Shown: positions 35,257 through 42,669 of the stretch, piece by piece
How positions within the stretch are numbered: position 1 is the stretch's first letter
How the letters are laid out: the number at the start of each line of letters is the position of its first letter
From: Anaerolineae bacterium
Lineage (GTDB): Bacteria > Chloroflexota > Anaerolineae > Anaerolineales > Villigracilaceae
DNA length: 43,679 nucleotides
Assembly (NCBI GenBank): GCA_018648685.1
Contig: JABGQT010000162.1
Location: 1 to 43,679, forward strand
Reading direction: 5' to 3'
Program-made: the position numbers and the translations under genes
Notes under the pieces: generated by a model
Database searches by the model: none
The model's input: the letters and a program-made list of their open reading frames with translations, nothing else
Told to the model about the DNA's origin: nothing

Positions 35257-37062
35257 ATGGCAAAAACACCCCCTCCCCACTGGGATCTTTCCAACGTTTA
35301 TCCCGGTCTTGATTCGGCTGAATTTAATCAGGCACTTAAAACACTGTCTTCACAGATCAATGCCTTTGAAGCCTTCTTCGCAAATAAAGTTTCCGCAAGT
35401 AGTACGCAATCATCAGCAGAGGAGCTTGGCAAACTTGCAGAAGAAGTACTTAATCGCTTCAATGAGAGTAATGATCTAGCAGAAACAATTAGCTCGTACA
35501 TATACTCGTTTATTAGCACCGATTCATTCAATCAGCTTGCGAAAAGAGTACTCTCGCAATTTGAGCAGATCGAGGTCAATTTGCGGATGTTAGGCGTGCA
35601 AGCGCAGCAATGGATCGGCTCTATTGCAGATCGCTTACCTGAAATTATGCAAGTATCTGAATTGGCGCAAGCACATGCCTTCTTTCTGCAGGAAACAGCC
35701 GAACAGAGCCGCTACCTAATGAGCGAGGCAGAAGAATCGCTGGCGGCAGCCTTGAGCCTAAGCGGAACAAGTGGCTGGGAAAAGCTACAGGGCACGGTTA
35801 CATCTCAACTGAAAATAAAGTTCGATCTGGACGGTGAAGAGCAAGAGCTTTCATCACCTGCTTTAATTAACCTGCACTCACATCCAGACGAAGATGTGCG
35901 CAAACGCGCTTACGAAGCTGAGATGGCGGCCTGGGAAGCCGTACAAGAACCCTTAGCATCATCCATGAACGGGATTAAGGGCGCAGTTAACACCCTTAAC
36001 GAACGGCGCGGACGCGAGGATGCGCTTCATGCCTCGATCGACGCTGCACGCATTGACCGCGCAACACTAAGTGCCATGCTCGAAGCAATGGAAGATTCTT
36101 TCCCTGTCTTCCAACGTTACTTTTTGGCAAAAGCAAAACGTCTCGGTAAGGAAAAATTGCCCTGGTGGGATATTTTTGCTCCAATAGGTAGCGCCGAAAA
36201 AACGTATAGCTACGCCGAAGCCAGCACATTTATTTTAGAGCAATTTGGCAGCTTCTCCCCCGAACTGAAAAATCTGGCACAACGCGCCTTCGATGGCAAC
36301 TGGATCGATGCTGAGCAGCGCGTTGGTAAACGTGGCGGGGCATTCTGCATGGGTGTGCCGAACGTTAAGGAATCACGCATCCTGTCGAATTTTGACGGGA
36401 CTTTCGACCAAGTTTCCACGCTGGCACACGAATTGGGACATGCTTTCCACAATGAGTGCATCTACAGCGCGGACAAAACAGCCCTTCAAGGCGAAACCCC
36501 GATGACCTTGGCAGAAACTGCGTCCATCATGTGCGAAACGATCGTTGTCAATGCTATCCTGGAACAGATCAGCGATCCCGATGAAGAATTAGCTATTCTC
36601 GAGACCGCGCTGATCAGCGCCAGTCAAGTTGTTGTCGATATTTATTCACGCTACCTCTTCGAGAAGGAAGTTTTTGAAAAACGCGCTGATGCCGAACTCT
36701 CGGCCGAAGAACTTTGCGAGATCATGGAAAATGCCCAGAAAGCGACTTATGGGGATGCGCTAGACGAGCAATATTTACACAAATATATGTGGACGTGGAA
36801 GCCACATTATTATTCGGCTGACCTCTCGTTTTATAATTATCCCTACACTTTTGGACTTTTATTTGCAACAGGACTATACGCGATCTACGAGCAGCGGGGC
36901 GACGAATTCATCCCCGACTATATCAACTTGCTTGCCAGCACCGGCGAAAAGCGCGCGGCTGAATTAGCCGACCGCTTCGGGATCAATATCCGCGAGAAGA
37001 AATTCTGGGAAGATAGCCTGAAGGTAATTGAGAAACAAGTAGATCGTTATTGCGAGCTTTAG
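35257..37062 (+). CDS. pepF: Oligoendopeptidase F (M3B family)
   Basis: A 601-residue cytosolic zinc peptidase that degrades oligopeptides. The zinc site is H391-E392-x-x-H395 in STLAHELGHAFHNE, with the third ligand Glu in LAETASIMCE. Other family blocks are GKRGGAFCMGVP (about residues 363-374), SNFDGTFDQV, and the C-terminal YYSADLSFYNYPYTFG. Length agrees with PepF (about 600). An AGGAG ribosome-binding site lies 8 nt before ATG 35257. It is the last gene of the + strand run and is followed by a strong terminator. Confidence 0.95.
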   Translation: MAKTPPPHWDLSNVYPGLDSAEFNQALKTLSSQINAFEAFFANKVSASSTQSSAEELGKLAEEVLNRFNESNDLAETISSYIYSFISTDSFNQLAKRVLSQFEQIEVNLRMLGVQAQQWIGSIADRLPEIMQVSELAQAHAFFLQETAEQSRYLMSEAEESLAAALSLSGTSGWEKLQGTVTSQLKIKFDLDGEEQELSSPALINLHSHPDEDVRKRAYEAEMAAWEAVQEPLASSMNGIKGAVNTLNERRGREDALHASIDAARIDRATLSAMLEAMEDSFPVFQRYFLAKAKRLGKEKLPWWDIFAPIGSAEKTYSYAEASTFILEQFGSFSPELKNLAQRAFDGNWIDAEQRVGKRGGAFCMGVPNVKESRILSNFDGTFDQVSTLAHELGHAFHNECIYSADKTALQGETPMTLAETASIMCETIVVNAILEQISDPDEELAILETALISASQVVVDIYSRYLFEKEVFEKRADAELSAEELCEIMENAQKATYGDALDEQYLHKYMWTWKPHYYSADLSFYNYPYTFGLLFATGLYAIYEQRGDEFIPDYINLLASTGEKRAAELADRFGINIREKKFWEDSLKVIEKQVDRYCEL

Positions 37063-37079
37063 CACCGCTGTTTTACATA

Positions 37080-37108
37080 AAAAAGGTCAGCGAAATGCTG
37101 ACCTTTTT
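37080..37108. terminator. Bidirectional intrinsic terminator after pepF
   Basis: A 12-bp perfect stem, AAAAAGGTCAGC (about 37080-37091) with GCTGACCTTTTT (37097-37108), encloses a 5-nt GAAAT loop and has A and T runs on both sides. It lies between convergent genes and can stop transcription from both. Confidence 0.9.
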
Positions 37109-37133
37109 CTGTTTATAGAACTATTATTCCACA

Positions 37134-38210
37134 TTACCAAACTATAGCACGCACAACTGGGATCTTTCTAAGCAAAAGAGTGATGATCAAAGAAATAAGA
37201 TATATTGCAATCACCGTAAGCGGGACAGAAAACAGAGGATTGCCCAGCTTATAACTTAAAACAAAACCAAAATACCCGTTTTCCAAAGATGTTAGCACTA
37301 TTCCATGGACTAAATAAACACCAAAACTTGTTTCCCCTAGCATCTTCACTATAGATTCCATACGTGCATTTATTATGAGCCGCTTATTTTCACCAAAATA
37401 TTGAAAGGCGATGAAGAAAGAGGCGGTCATCAAGATAACATTTGGCGCAAGGTAATCATAGAGATAAAGAAAAAGACGTACTTTCGTCGCAGAGAGATAC
37501 CACGTGCCCACCGCTGTACCAATCCCTAGCACTAGATAAGACAGAAAAAAAGAAACGATCTGTCTTTGAGTGTATGTATATTTGATAAGTAAATACCCAA
37601 GAATAAAGTAGCCGAAATACCCCGTTATAAAACCAAACTGACTAGAAATGCTGATGTCTGAAAATTTTTCTATCGTCGATATAGCAGGTCCACTAAGCAC
37701 CCACAAAATAACGAGGTACCATAATTCGCTTTTACTTGCTGCCGAGACAAATAGGCGTAAAACCGGAACAAAAACATAAATGCCTATCAGGGCATAAAAG
37801 AACCAAAGGTGCCCAAAGGTTGGCTCCGCAAGAATTTCATAAACGATTGATTCTTTTATTCCCAAAAACACGTATTCGCTTTTCAGAAAGTAGCCTTCCC
37901 ACAGCAAATAAATTATTGACCAAGCAATGAAGGGGATGAAAACTTTTTTCATTCTTTTTTTGTAGAAATTCTTCACTGACTCTTGCTTGCTAAGCAAAAG
38001 ATATCCACTGATCATAAAAAAGATCGGTACACTGATCCTGGAAAATGAATCGTACAGATTTCCTATCATGAAATCTTGAAAAGGAACCTTTTGCCACTCG
38101 TATACAATGGGGCCGGAAACATGAACGACAATAACAAGCAGAACACTCACAAAACGAAGTGCATCAATCCAATAATAATGTTCTTGTTTTTCTATTTCAT
38201 TCTTCGTCAT
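37134..38210 (-). CDS. Acyltransferase-3 family membrane protein
   Basis: A 358-residue protein with about ten hydrophobic helices. The N-terminal signature is WIDALRFVSVLLVIVVH, with the catalytic-type H30 at the end of the first helix, followed by SVPIFFMISGYLL and FGHLWFFYALIGIYVF. These are marks of the AT3 family, which transfers acetyl or other acyl groups to surface polysaccharides, peptidoglycan or lipids. The coding sequence is visibly richer in A and T than its neighbours, and it is a lone gene facing pepF across a bidirectional terminator, so recent acquisition is possible. The acceptor substrate is unknown. Confidence 0.88.
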   Translation of the reverse strand: MTKNEIEKQEHYYWIDALRFVSVLLVIVVHVSGPIVYEWQKVPFQDFMIGNLYDSFSRISVPIFFMISGYLLLSKQESVKNFYKKRMKKVFIPFIAWSIIYLLWEGYFLKSEYVFLGIKESIVYEILAEPTFGHLWFFYALIGIYVFVPVLRLFVSAASKSELWYLVILWVLSGPAISTIEKFSDISISSQFGFITGYFGYFILGYLLIKYTYTQRQIVSFFLSYLVLGIGTAVGTWYLSATKVRLFLYLYDYLAPNVILMTASFFIAFQYFGENKRLIINARMESIVKMLGETSFGVYLVHGIVLTSLENGYFGFVLSYKLGNPLFSVPLTVIAIYLISLIITLLLRKIPVVRAIVW

Positions 38211-38239
38211 TTATACAACCCAACTCCAACAAGAATGGA

Positions 38240-38269
38240 AGCTTGGTGAGCACACAACTCACCTAAGCT
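38240..38269 (-). terminator. Possible terminator hairpin after the phospholipase-D-like gene
   Basis: AGCTTGGTGAG and CTCACCTAAGCT form an 11-bp stem with one bulged base and a short loop, 22 nt past the stop of the minus-strand gene at 38291. On the minus strand it is followed only by a weak T-rich stretch, so termination efficiency is doubtful. Confidence 0.35.
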
Positions 38270-38290
38270 CCTATTCTCGCTTAGAAAAAA

Positions 38291-39559
38291 CTACTCGCAA
38301 GGAAATTTCTCTGGCTCCGGATCAGCTGCAATAGACCAAACCTTATTAACTTCCTGAATATACAGCGCTGCAATTTCTGCATTATCTACAATCAGTATAT
38401 TTTCGTCGTTGCTCTCAGTGGCATTATCAGAGAAATTAAGTGAACCGGTGATAACGATACGCTCATCAACAACAACCACTTTATGGTGCAGGAAGCTGCC
38501 ATTTCCATCACGGCGAACTTGCATGCCGGAGCAAAACATATCGCCCAGTTCGCTATACACTGTGCTACTGCCTGTTTTCTCGAAAATCCCCATCACTTCT
38601 ACGCCATTCTCATAGCGCTCCGTAATAGCATCTTCCATACCATCATGCGTGAAGGAAAACGCCATGAAGTGGATGCTGCTCTGCGCACCCTCGAGGACAG
38701 GAATAATATAAGTGTCGATTACATCATCTTCTGCTGCGAAATATGCCTGAATTTCAGTGCCATCAACGATAACGCTTTGTTCTCCAGCGGTCGAGGTTGA
38801 ACGGGGACCAAACTCACCATTCCACATTTCGTCAAACTCGCGCTCGTAAATTTCAGCTAACGCGGGTGAATGAACGACGATCACGTTATTATCTTGTTTA
38901 AAAATACCATTTTCTGTGATGTTGGTTGAGCCTGTCCAAACGATTTCGCGATCAAATATCCAAAATTTATTGTGCATAAGTGCGCCGCGTGCATCATCTT
39001 TGATCTCGATCCCTTCATCTTCAAGCATCGCAAATTGTCCGTGACCAGGTTCTTCGTCCGATTCGATACCGTGTTCATCGTCCGTGACCCAGCGCACATC
39101 CACGCCGCGATCATGTGCGCGGATAAGCGCGTCCGCAACAGGCGTCAGATCAAATTCAAAAGAGGCGATATGGATCGATTCTTGCGCAGCGTCAATTTTT
39201 TCAATAATTCTCTCTTCAATTGAGCCTGCATAATTTTCGGGGTCGTTCATGTTTTGCCAATCTGCAAAGTAGACTTCCCACCAATCGCCCTGCGTGCTTG
39301 TTTCAATCACTGGGACAGGAGCCACTGTTGGCTCTTGCTCGGGCTCTTGCGCAGGTTCTTCTTCAGGCGCTTGGGCAACAGCATCCGCACCTCCTGTCAG
39401 GGAAATGGCAACAGAAGGCACTTCCATATTTTCAAGGTCAGCAAACAAACCTAGTGGATCTTCTCCTGTCAGCATAAAATATCCCCCAAGAATAAGTAAA
39501 CCCACTAATAAAAACAATACCATCTTCGAATTGCCAGATTTTCGTTTACGCGCAGCCAT
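38291..39559 (-). CDS. Membrane-anchored phospholipase-D-like protein
   Basis: A 422-residue protein with a basic start (MAARKRKSGNSK), one membrane helix (about 13-30) and an acidic Pro/Glu/Gln-rich linker (about 65-85), so the catalytic part is predicted to be outside the cell. It has two HxKxxxxD motifs: H196/K198/D203 followed by GSTN, and H358/K360/D365 followed by GSLN, each with the downstream Asn/Glu features of the family. PLD-superfamily members are phospholipases, nucleases or transferases. The short form with two motifs and helical KIDAAQESIHIASFEF is typical of bacterial PLD-like nucleases and phosphodiesterases. A GAGGAG ribosome-binding site precedes ATG 39559. The substrate is unknown. 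Confidence 0.9.
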   Translation of the reverse strand: MAARKRKSGNSKMVLFLLVGLLILGGYFMLTGEDPLGLFADLENMEVPSVAISLTGGADAVAQAPEEEPAQEPEQEPTVAPVPVIETSTQGDWWEVYFADWQNMNDPENYAGSIEERIIEKIDAAQESIHIASFEFDLTPVADALIRAHDRGVDVRWVTDDEHGIESDEEPGHGQFAMLEDEGIEIKDDARGALMHNKFWIFDREIVWTGSTNITENGIFKQDNNVIVVHSPALAEIYEREFDEMWNGEFGPRSTSTAGEQSVIVDGTEIQAYFAAEDDVIDTYIIPVLEGAQSSIHFMAFSFTHDGMEDAITERYENGVEVMGIFEKTGSSTVYSELGDMFCSGMQVRRDGNGSFLHHKVVVVDERIVITGSLNFSDNATESNDENILIVDNAEIAALYIQEVNKVWSIAADPEPEKFPCE

Positions 39560-39613
39560 GATACTCCTCTTTCTTATAAAAAAAATTTATCTCGGGGAAT
39601 TAAAATCCCATCC

Positions 39614-40081
39614 CTAACGATTGAATAAAGAACGGAGGGAAGTTTTTTTCTCGCCTGCCCCCTTCTTTTCAAGTGAATTATTTTCCAACCAATCAAGGAG
39701 ATTTCTGATAAATTCGACAGATGTTTTACCTGTAAATTTTGTTGAAGAGGGGAGCGAAAGCGCCTCACCATAGAGAGCTTGAGCCATCTTCTCCAATTTT
39801 AACCAAAGCTGATCTTTTTCTTCCTGAGAACTTTCTTTTTCACGTTGCACCCAAACACGGATAGCACGCATTAAGCGACGAGATGCTTTCATTTTCGGGT
39901 ACATTGCTTCTTCAGCATGTTCGTCGCTTAAATCGCCAGTCTCTTCAGCAATCCGTTTTACATTCTTGATTCCCCAATCTTGCAAAAGAGCAGCCGTTGA
40001 TTCATCCAAGCCACTAACTAGTCCTTCGTTTTCCAGAACACTTTCTGCAGCTTTCTGAATGCGTTTGCTAAGTAAGTCCAT
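39614..40081 (-). CDS. Uncharacterised 155-residue protein
   Basis: A soluble, mostly helical, highly charged protein that I do not recognise. I start at ATG 40081 (MDLLSKR), 7 nt after AAGGAG; ATG 40087 is only one base from that site. The central part (DLSDEHAEEAMYPKMKASRRLMRAI, in two pieces) and the end (EFIRNLLDWLEN) suggest helical packing. No signal peptide or membrane helix is visible. It lies 54 bases upstream of the phospholipase-D-like gene on the same strand and may be co-transcribed with it. Confidence 0.75.
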   Translation of the reverse strand: MDLLSKRIQKAAESVLENEGLVSGLDESTAALLQDWGIKNVKRIAEETGDLSDEHAEEAMYPKMKASRRLMRAIRVWVQREKESSQEEKDQLWLKLEKMAQALYGEALSLPSSTKFTGKTSVEFIRNLLDWLENNSLEKKGAGEKKTSLRSLFNR

Positions 40082-40131
40082 CGACATTCTCCTTCATCTT
40101 TAATGATCAAAGCAGCTATATTTTACCAAGT

Positions 40132-40160
40132 AAAAAGAGTCTCCAGAATTGGAGACTCTT
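40132..40160 (-). terminator. Terminator of the WxL-like surface operon
   Basis: A 10-bp perfect stem, AAGAGTCTCC (40135-40144) with GGAGACTCTT (40151-40160), and a 6-nt loop. On the minus strand a T run follows (to 40132). It lies 33 nt past the stop of the DUF916-like gene. Confidence 0.85.
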
Positions 40161-40192
40161 AAATTCTCTAATAAACTCAACAGGTATCTTAT

Positions 40193-41308
40193 CTATCGTA
40201 GCACATGCCTAGACTTTTTCGCTTCTTTTTTGCCCCCAACCCAATAAATAATTCCGCCAAGAATAAAGGCGAGCACAAAAGAAGCCACTGCTATTGTGAT
40301 CCAGACCGACCCTGCCTCTTTTTCAGCATCTGCAAAAAAGACTTCTATTTCTTCAGGAGAAAAAATATTCTCGCGGACAACACCTTCTAACTCTGGTTGC
40401 CCGTTTTTTATTTTCATCCCAACGCCTTCAAGGACAACCTTTTTCCCTTCGTGTTCCAAAAAAACAGAAAGTAAATACTCTCCATCTGCAAATCGAGCTG
40501 CGCGCGGCACATAAAATGTAACTGCGTCGCCAGGCAGGATCGTATCAAACTGAAGCGGAATTGTCGTGATCAGATTCTCAGCAGTACGATCCGTGACTAC
40601 AAAAAAACCTGATGATTGCAGGAAAACATTTCCTGTATTTCTTAGATCAACTGCAAAAGTTGTTCCATCTTCCTCTTGTTGATACAGGAAAATATTATCA
40701 ATTTCCAAAGAGGATATCTGCTCACCCGGAATATCCATCACAACAGCCACGCCAACACGTCGAATGACCTTCACGTTAAATTGTGCTTCTCCATCGGCAG
40801 CGTCTGGCGAATCCAAGGTGCTTACCTCTGGGATCGCTTCAACAACCAATCCTGCAATATGCTGCCCGGCAGAAGCGTCGGCAGGGATACTAACGCGGAA
40901 TGGAATTTTCTGTTCTTCTCCTGGTGCCAAAGTGATCTCATTGACTGAAAGAGATATCCACGCATGAGACCCAAGGCTTGCTCCCGTTGAGGCTCCTCCA
41001 AATTCAGTAAAATCGGTACCGCCATTCCGAGCAGTGACCCCGTCGGCGGCATAGATTTTAAGCGTGACCGCTTCGTCGCCATCATTGAGCACCAAGGCTT
41101 CGTCATCAAAGACTGAGCCTGGAGAAACACGATATGAAAAATAAGAAAAAGTTTCTTCTTGCCCCTCCAAGGCTTTTGTCGGGCGAATGCCAAAAGATAT
41201 GCCAGTAGAAGACTGTGCGATGACAGAGTCGACAAAAGATCCTAACATTGAGCCTGCAAAAACAATAACCAGAAATATTCTTTTGGAACTTCTAAATATT
41301 TTCATCAT
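40193..41308 (-). CDS. DUF916-like (WxL-interacting type) cell-surface membrane protein
   Basis: A 371-residue exported protein. It has a signal peptide (about 1-32, ending VDSVIAQ), two beta-rich domains, a C-terminal membrane helix (about 335-360, SVWITIAVASFVLAFILGG) and a basic tail (KKEAKKSRH). The first domain has the pattern IRPTKA...YFSYRVSPGSVFDDEALVLNDGDEAV (given in parts), which matches the N-terminal domain of DUF916 proteins found with WxL surface proteins in Gram-positive bacteria. Later, FYVPRAARFADGEYLLSVF resembles the second domain of these proteins. The start ATG 41308 is 7 nt from AGGAG. The gene lies 21 nt after the second WxL-like gene. It probably anchors or presents those proteins at the surface (inferred). 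Confidence 0.78.
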   Translation of the reverse strand: MMKIFRSSKRIFLVIVFAGSMLGSFVDSVIAQSSTGISFGIRPTKALEGQEETFSYFSYRVSPGSVFDDEALVLNDGDEAVTLKIYAADGVTARNGGTDFTEFGGASTGASLGSHAWISLSVNEITLAPGEEQKIPFRVSIPADASAGQHIAGLVVEAIPEVSTLDSPDAADGEAQFNVKVIRRVGVAVVMDIPGEQISSLEIDNIFLYQQEEDGTTFAVDLRNTGNVFLQSSGFFVVTDRTAENLITTIPLQFDTILPGDAVTFYVPRAARFADGEYLLSVFLEHEGKKVVLEGVGMKIKNGQPELEGVVRENIFSPEEIEVFFADAEKEAGSVWITIAVASFVLAFILGGIIYWVGGKKEAKKSRHVLR

Positions 41309-41329
41309 CGCCTTTCTCCTTAGAAGAGT

Positions 41330-41836
41330 TTACGGGCCTGTGTTGATCGCAATTGTTATTGTATTTGTGTAAGTCCCGTAATAAGTTTCTGCCGGAACGG
41401 TTAATTGAAATTCTGGCAAAAAATCGTAAATACCATCACTTGTTCCGCTGGCCGCCGAAATGAATTTGATGGCCGTACCGCTTAATGGGACAAAGCTGGT
41501 TTGTGTTGATGTTGGCAAAACAGGGTCACCGGAAACAAGACTAATATTTGCATCCGCCAAACGAAATTCCAGATATCCAACATCAATGATCCCCCCCGCC
41601 CCATTTCCAAAATTCGTTGCCAAGATAGTTGCATGCCAACCGCCTGCTTCCCCACTCGCATCAACCTGCCACGCTGCTGTTGATCCTGCAAGAATTTGAT
41701 CGTAACCATTCAACGTAAGCCCGGGGAAATTCACAGCCGATGTAGATACAGACAAAGCAGCGGAGTGTGTAACCAATATTCCTGCGGCAAGAAAAGCCGC
41801 AAATATTGCTAAGAACACACTCCGCTTACTATTCAA
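41330..41836 (-). CDS. WxL-like secreted surface protein, second copy
   Basis: A 168-residue secreted protein with a signal peptide (about 1-27) and one beta-rich WxL-like domain, homologous to the product of the upstream gene. Shared blocks are GGWHATILATNF, LADANISL, IKFISAA and FQLTVPAETYYGTYTNTIT. The first motif is W67-H68-A69 instead of Trp-x-Leu, and the last strand (YTNTITIAINTGP) lacks the second Trp. There is no ATG: two tandem TTG codons (41839, 41836) follow AGGAG, and the second has the better 6-nt spacing. The gene lies 16 nt after the first copy, with its own ribosome-binding site in the gap. Confidence 0.78.
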   Translation of the reverse strand: MNSKRSVFLAIFAAFLAAGILVTHSAALSVSTSAVNFPGLTLNGYDQILAGSTAAWQVDASGEAGGWHATILATNFGNGAGGIIDVGYLEFRLADANISLVSGDPVLPTSTQTSFVPLSGTAIKFISAASGTSDGIYDFLPEFQLTVPAETYYGTYTNTITIAINTGP

Positions 41837-41852
41837 CAAAAACTCCTGACAA

Positions 41853-42413
41853 TTATGGTCCTGATACCGCCGTTACTGTGATCGTCGATGTATATGTTCC
41901 TGAACCAACAAAGGTCTCAGCTGGTACTTCAAGCTCAAAATTCGGGGCAATAGCATAGCTGCCCATGCCTGTATTTATTGCGGCAGAAAGGAATTTTAGC
42001 GAGCCTGTATCCGGAATCGGGGTCAGAGTTGTCACCGCCGAAACAGGCTTGGTGTTGCCGGCAGTAATCGTCACGTTCGCATCCAGCAATTGGATCTTGA
42101 ACTCAGAATCTGCTTGAGCAATATCAATGGTTTTATCTACACCGTCCGAAAAATCGGTCGCCGCAATTGTCAAATTCCAACCAGCACCAGTGCCACGTGC
42201 ATCTGTTGCTGACCAAGCGTTTGAGCCAGAAGCGCTCGTCGCAGTCTGATCTGTACCATCCAATGTTACGCCACTCAAGGTCACATTCGCTATGGTCTCA
42301 GAAAGTGTACCACCGGTAATTGTGACCGTGCCCGTTTCAGCAGCAGCTGCAATCGCACTTACTGCCAACAAGGCGAAAACTAACAAGAAAGCCAATAATC
42401 TTTTTTTCATCAT
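41853..42413 (-). CDS. WxL-like secreted surface protein, first copy
   Basis: A 186-residue secreted protein starting at ATG 42413, 6 nt after AAGGAG. A longer in-frame ORF from 42644 runs through the riboswitch leader and is not believed. The signal peptide is MMKKRLLAFLLVFALLAV to about residue 25 (IAAAA). The mature protein is Thr/Ser/Ala-rich and beta-rich. It carries W79-N80-L81 in GTGAGWNLTIAATDF, matching the first WxL motif (Trp-x-Leu after a Gly-rich turn), and ends with YTSTITVTAVSGP, where classical members have a second Trp-x-Leu. In Gram-positive bacteria WxL domains attach proteins non-covalently to the cell wall. It is the first gene of an operon with a c-di-GMP-type riboswitch in its leader. 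Confidence 0.8.
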   Translation of the reverse strand: MMKKRLLAFLLVFALLAVSAIAAAAETGTVTITGGTLSETIANVTLSGVTLDGTDQTATSASGSNAWSATDARGTGAGWNLTIAATDFSDGVDKTIDIAQADSEFKIQLLDANVTITAGNTKPVSAVTTLTPIPDTGSLKFLSAAINTGMGSYAIAPNFELEVPAETFVGSGTYTSTITVTAVSGP

Positions 42414-42482
42414 TTTATACTCCTTATATCTTTGTACAACCAGATAATTCCTATTATGTAAAGTTTCAATAAGCACCTCCAC

Positions 42483-42518
42483 AAAAAAAAGTGGTTTGAA
42501 TTTTTTATCCAAACCACT
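42483..42518 (-). terminator. Expression-platform terminator of the riboswitch
   Basis: On the minus strand AGTGGTTTGGA (42518-42508) pairs over 11 bp, with one G-U, with TTCAAACCACT (42500-42490). The loop has 7 nt, and a run of seven more T (42489-42483) follows directly. It lies between the aptamer and the ribosome-binding site of the first WxL-like gene, the usual place for a transcription-attenuating platform. Confidence 0.85.
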
Positions 42519-42532
42519 CAAGATCTTTTCCC

Positions 42533-42625
42533 TGTTAGCGGCTTGGCGATCATAGTCAAAAAAAAATCTAACCTTAGACCCATAGCTTTGCGCCCTCAAC
42601 TTTCGTTGAGTATGCCTTTTTCTAT
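42533..42625 (-). promoter_or_regulatory. Class-I cyclic-di-GMP riboswitch (GEMM-I type)
   Basis: Read on the minus strand, the leader contains the GEMM-I landmarks in order. These are AAAAAGGCATACTC; a CTCAAC-GAAA-GTTGAG hairpin with a GNRA loop (42610-42595); GGGCGCAAAGCTATGGG; TCTAAGG; a variable T-rich loop; and CTATGATCGCCAAGCCGC (ending about 42537). The CGCAAAGC and CTAAGG blocks and the GAAA loop match the conserved core of c-di-GMP-I aptamers. By eye, the G in AAGGCA aligns with the ligand-contacting G20 of the Vibrio Vc2 aptamer, which favours c-di-GMP over cGAMP. An intrinsic terminator follows, so the switch should act on transcription. I could not run a covariance model. Confidence 0.8.
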
Positions 42626-42633
42626 TCACATAC

Positions 42634-42639
42634 AGTATA
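42634..42639 (-). promoter_or_regulatory. -10 element for the riboswitch and WxL-like operon
   Basis: TATACT on the minus strand (42639-42634) would place the transcription start near 42627, just before the aptamer. A -35 hexamer is not recognisable. The placement relative to the riboswitch and the fabD stop (42670) is the main support. Confidence 0.45.
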
Positions 42640-42669
42640 GACACTTTCTACATAAACTACATTGCAGCC

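Noticed and set aside
39591-39618. GGGATTTTAATTCCC hairpin with a T run on the minus strand after the 155-residue gene
   Set aside because: The stem has only four firm pairs and the T run is nine bases away, so it is too weak to call a terminator.
42414-42644. Open frame extending the first WxL-like protein upstream by 77 residues
   Set aside because: It runs through the riboswitch and terminator, has no signal-like sequence at its start, and the ATG at 42413 has a good ribosome-binding site directly followed by a signal peptide.
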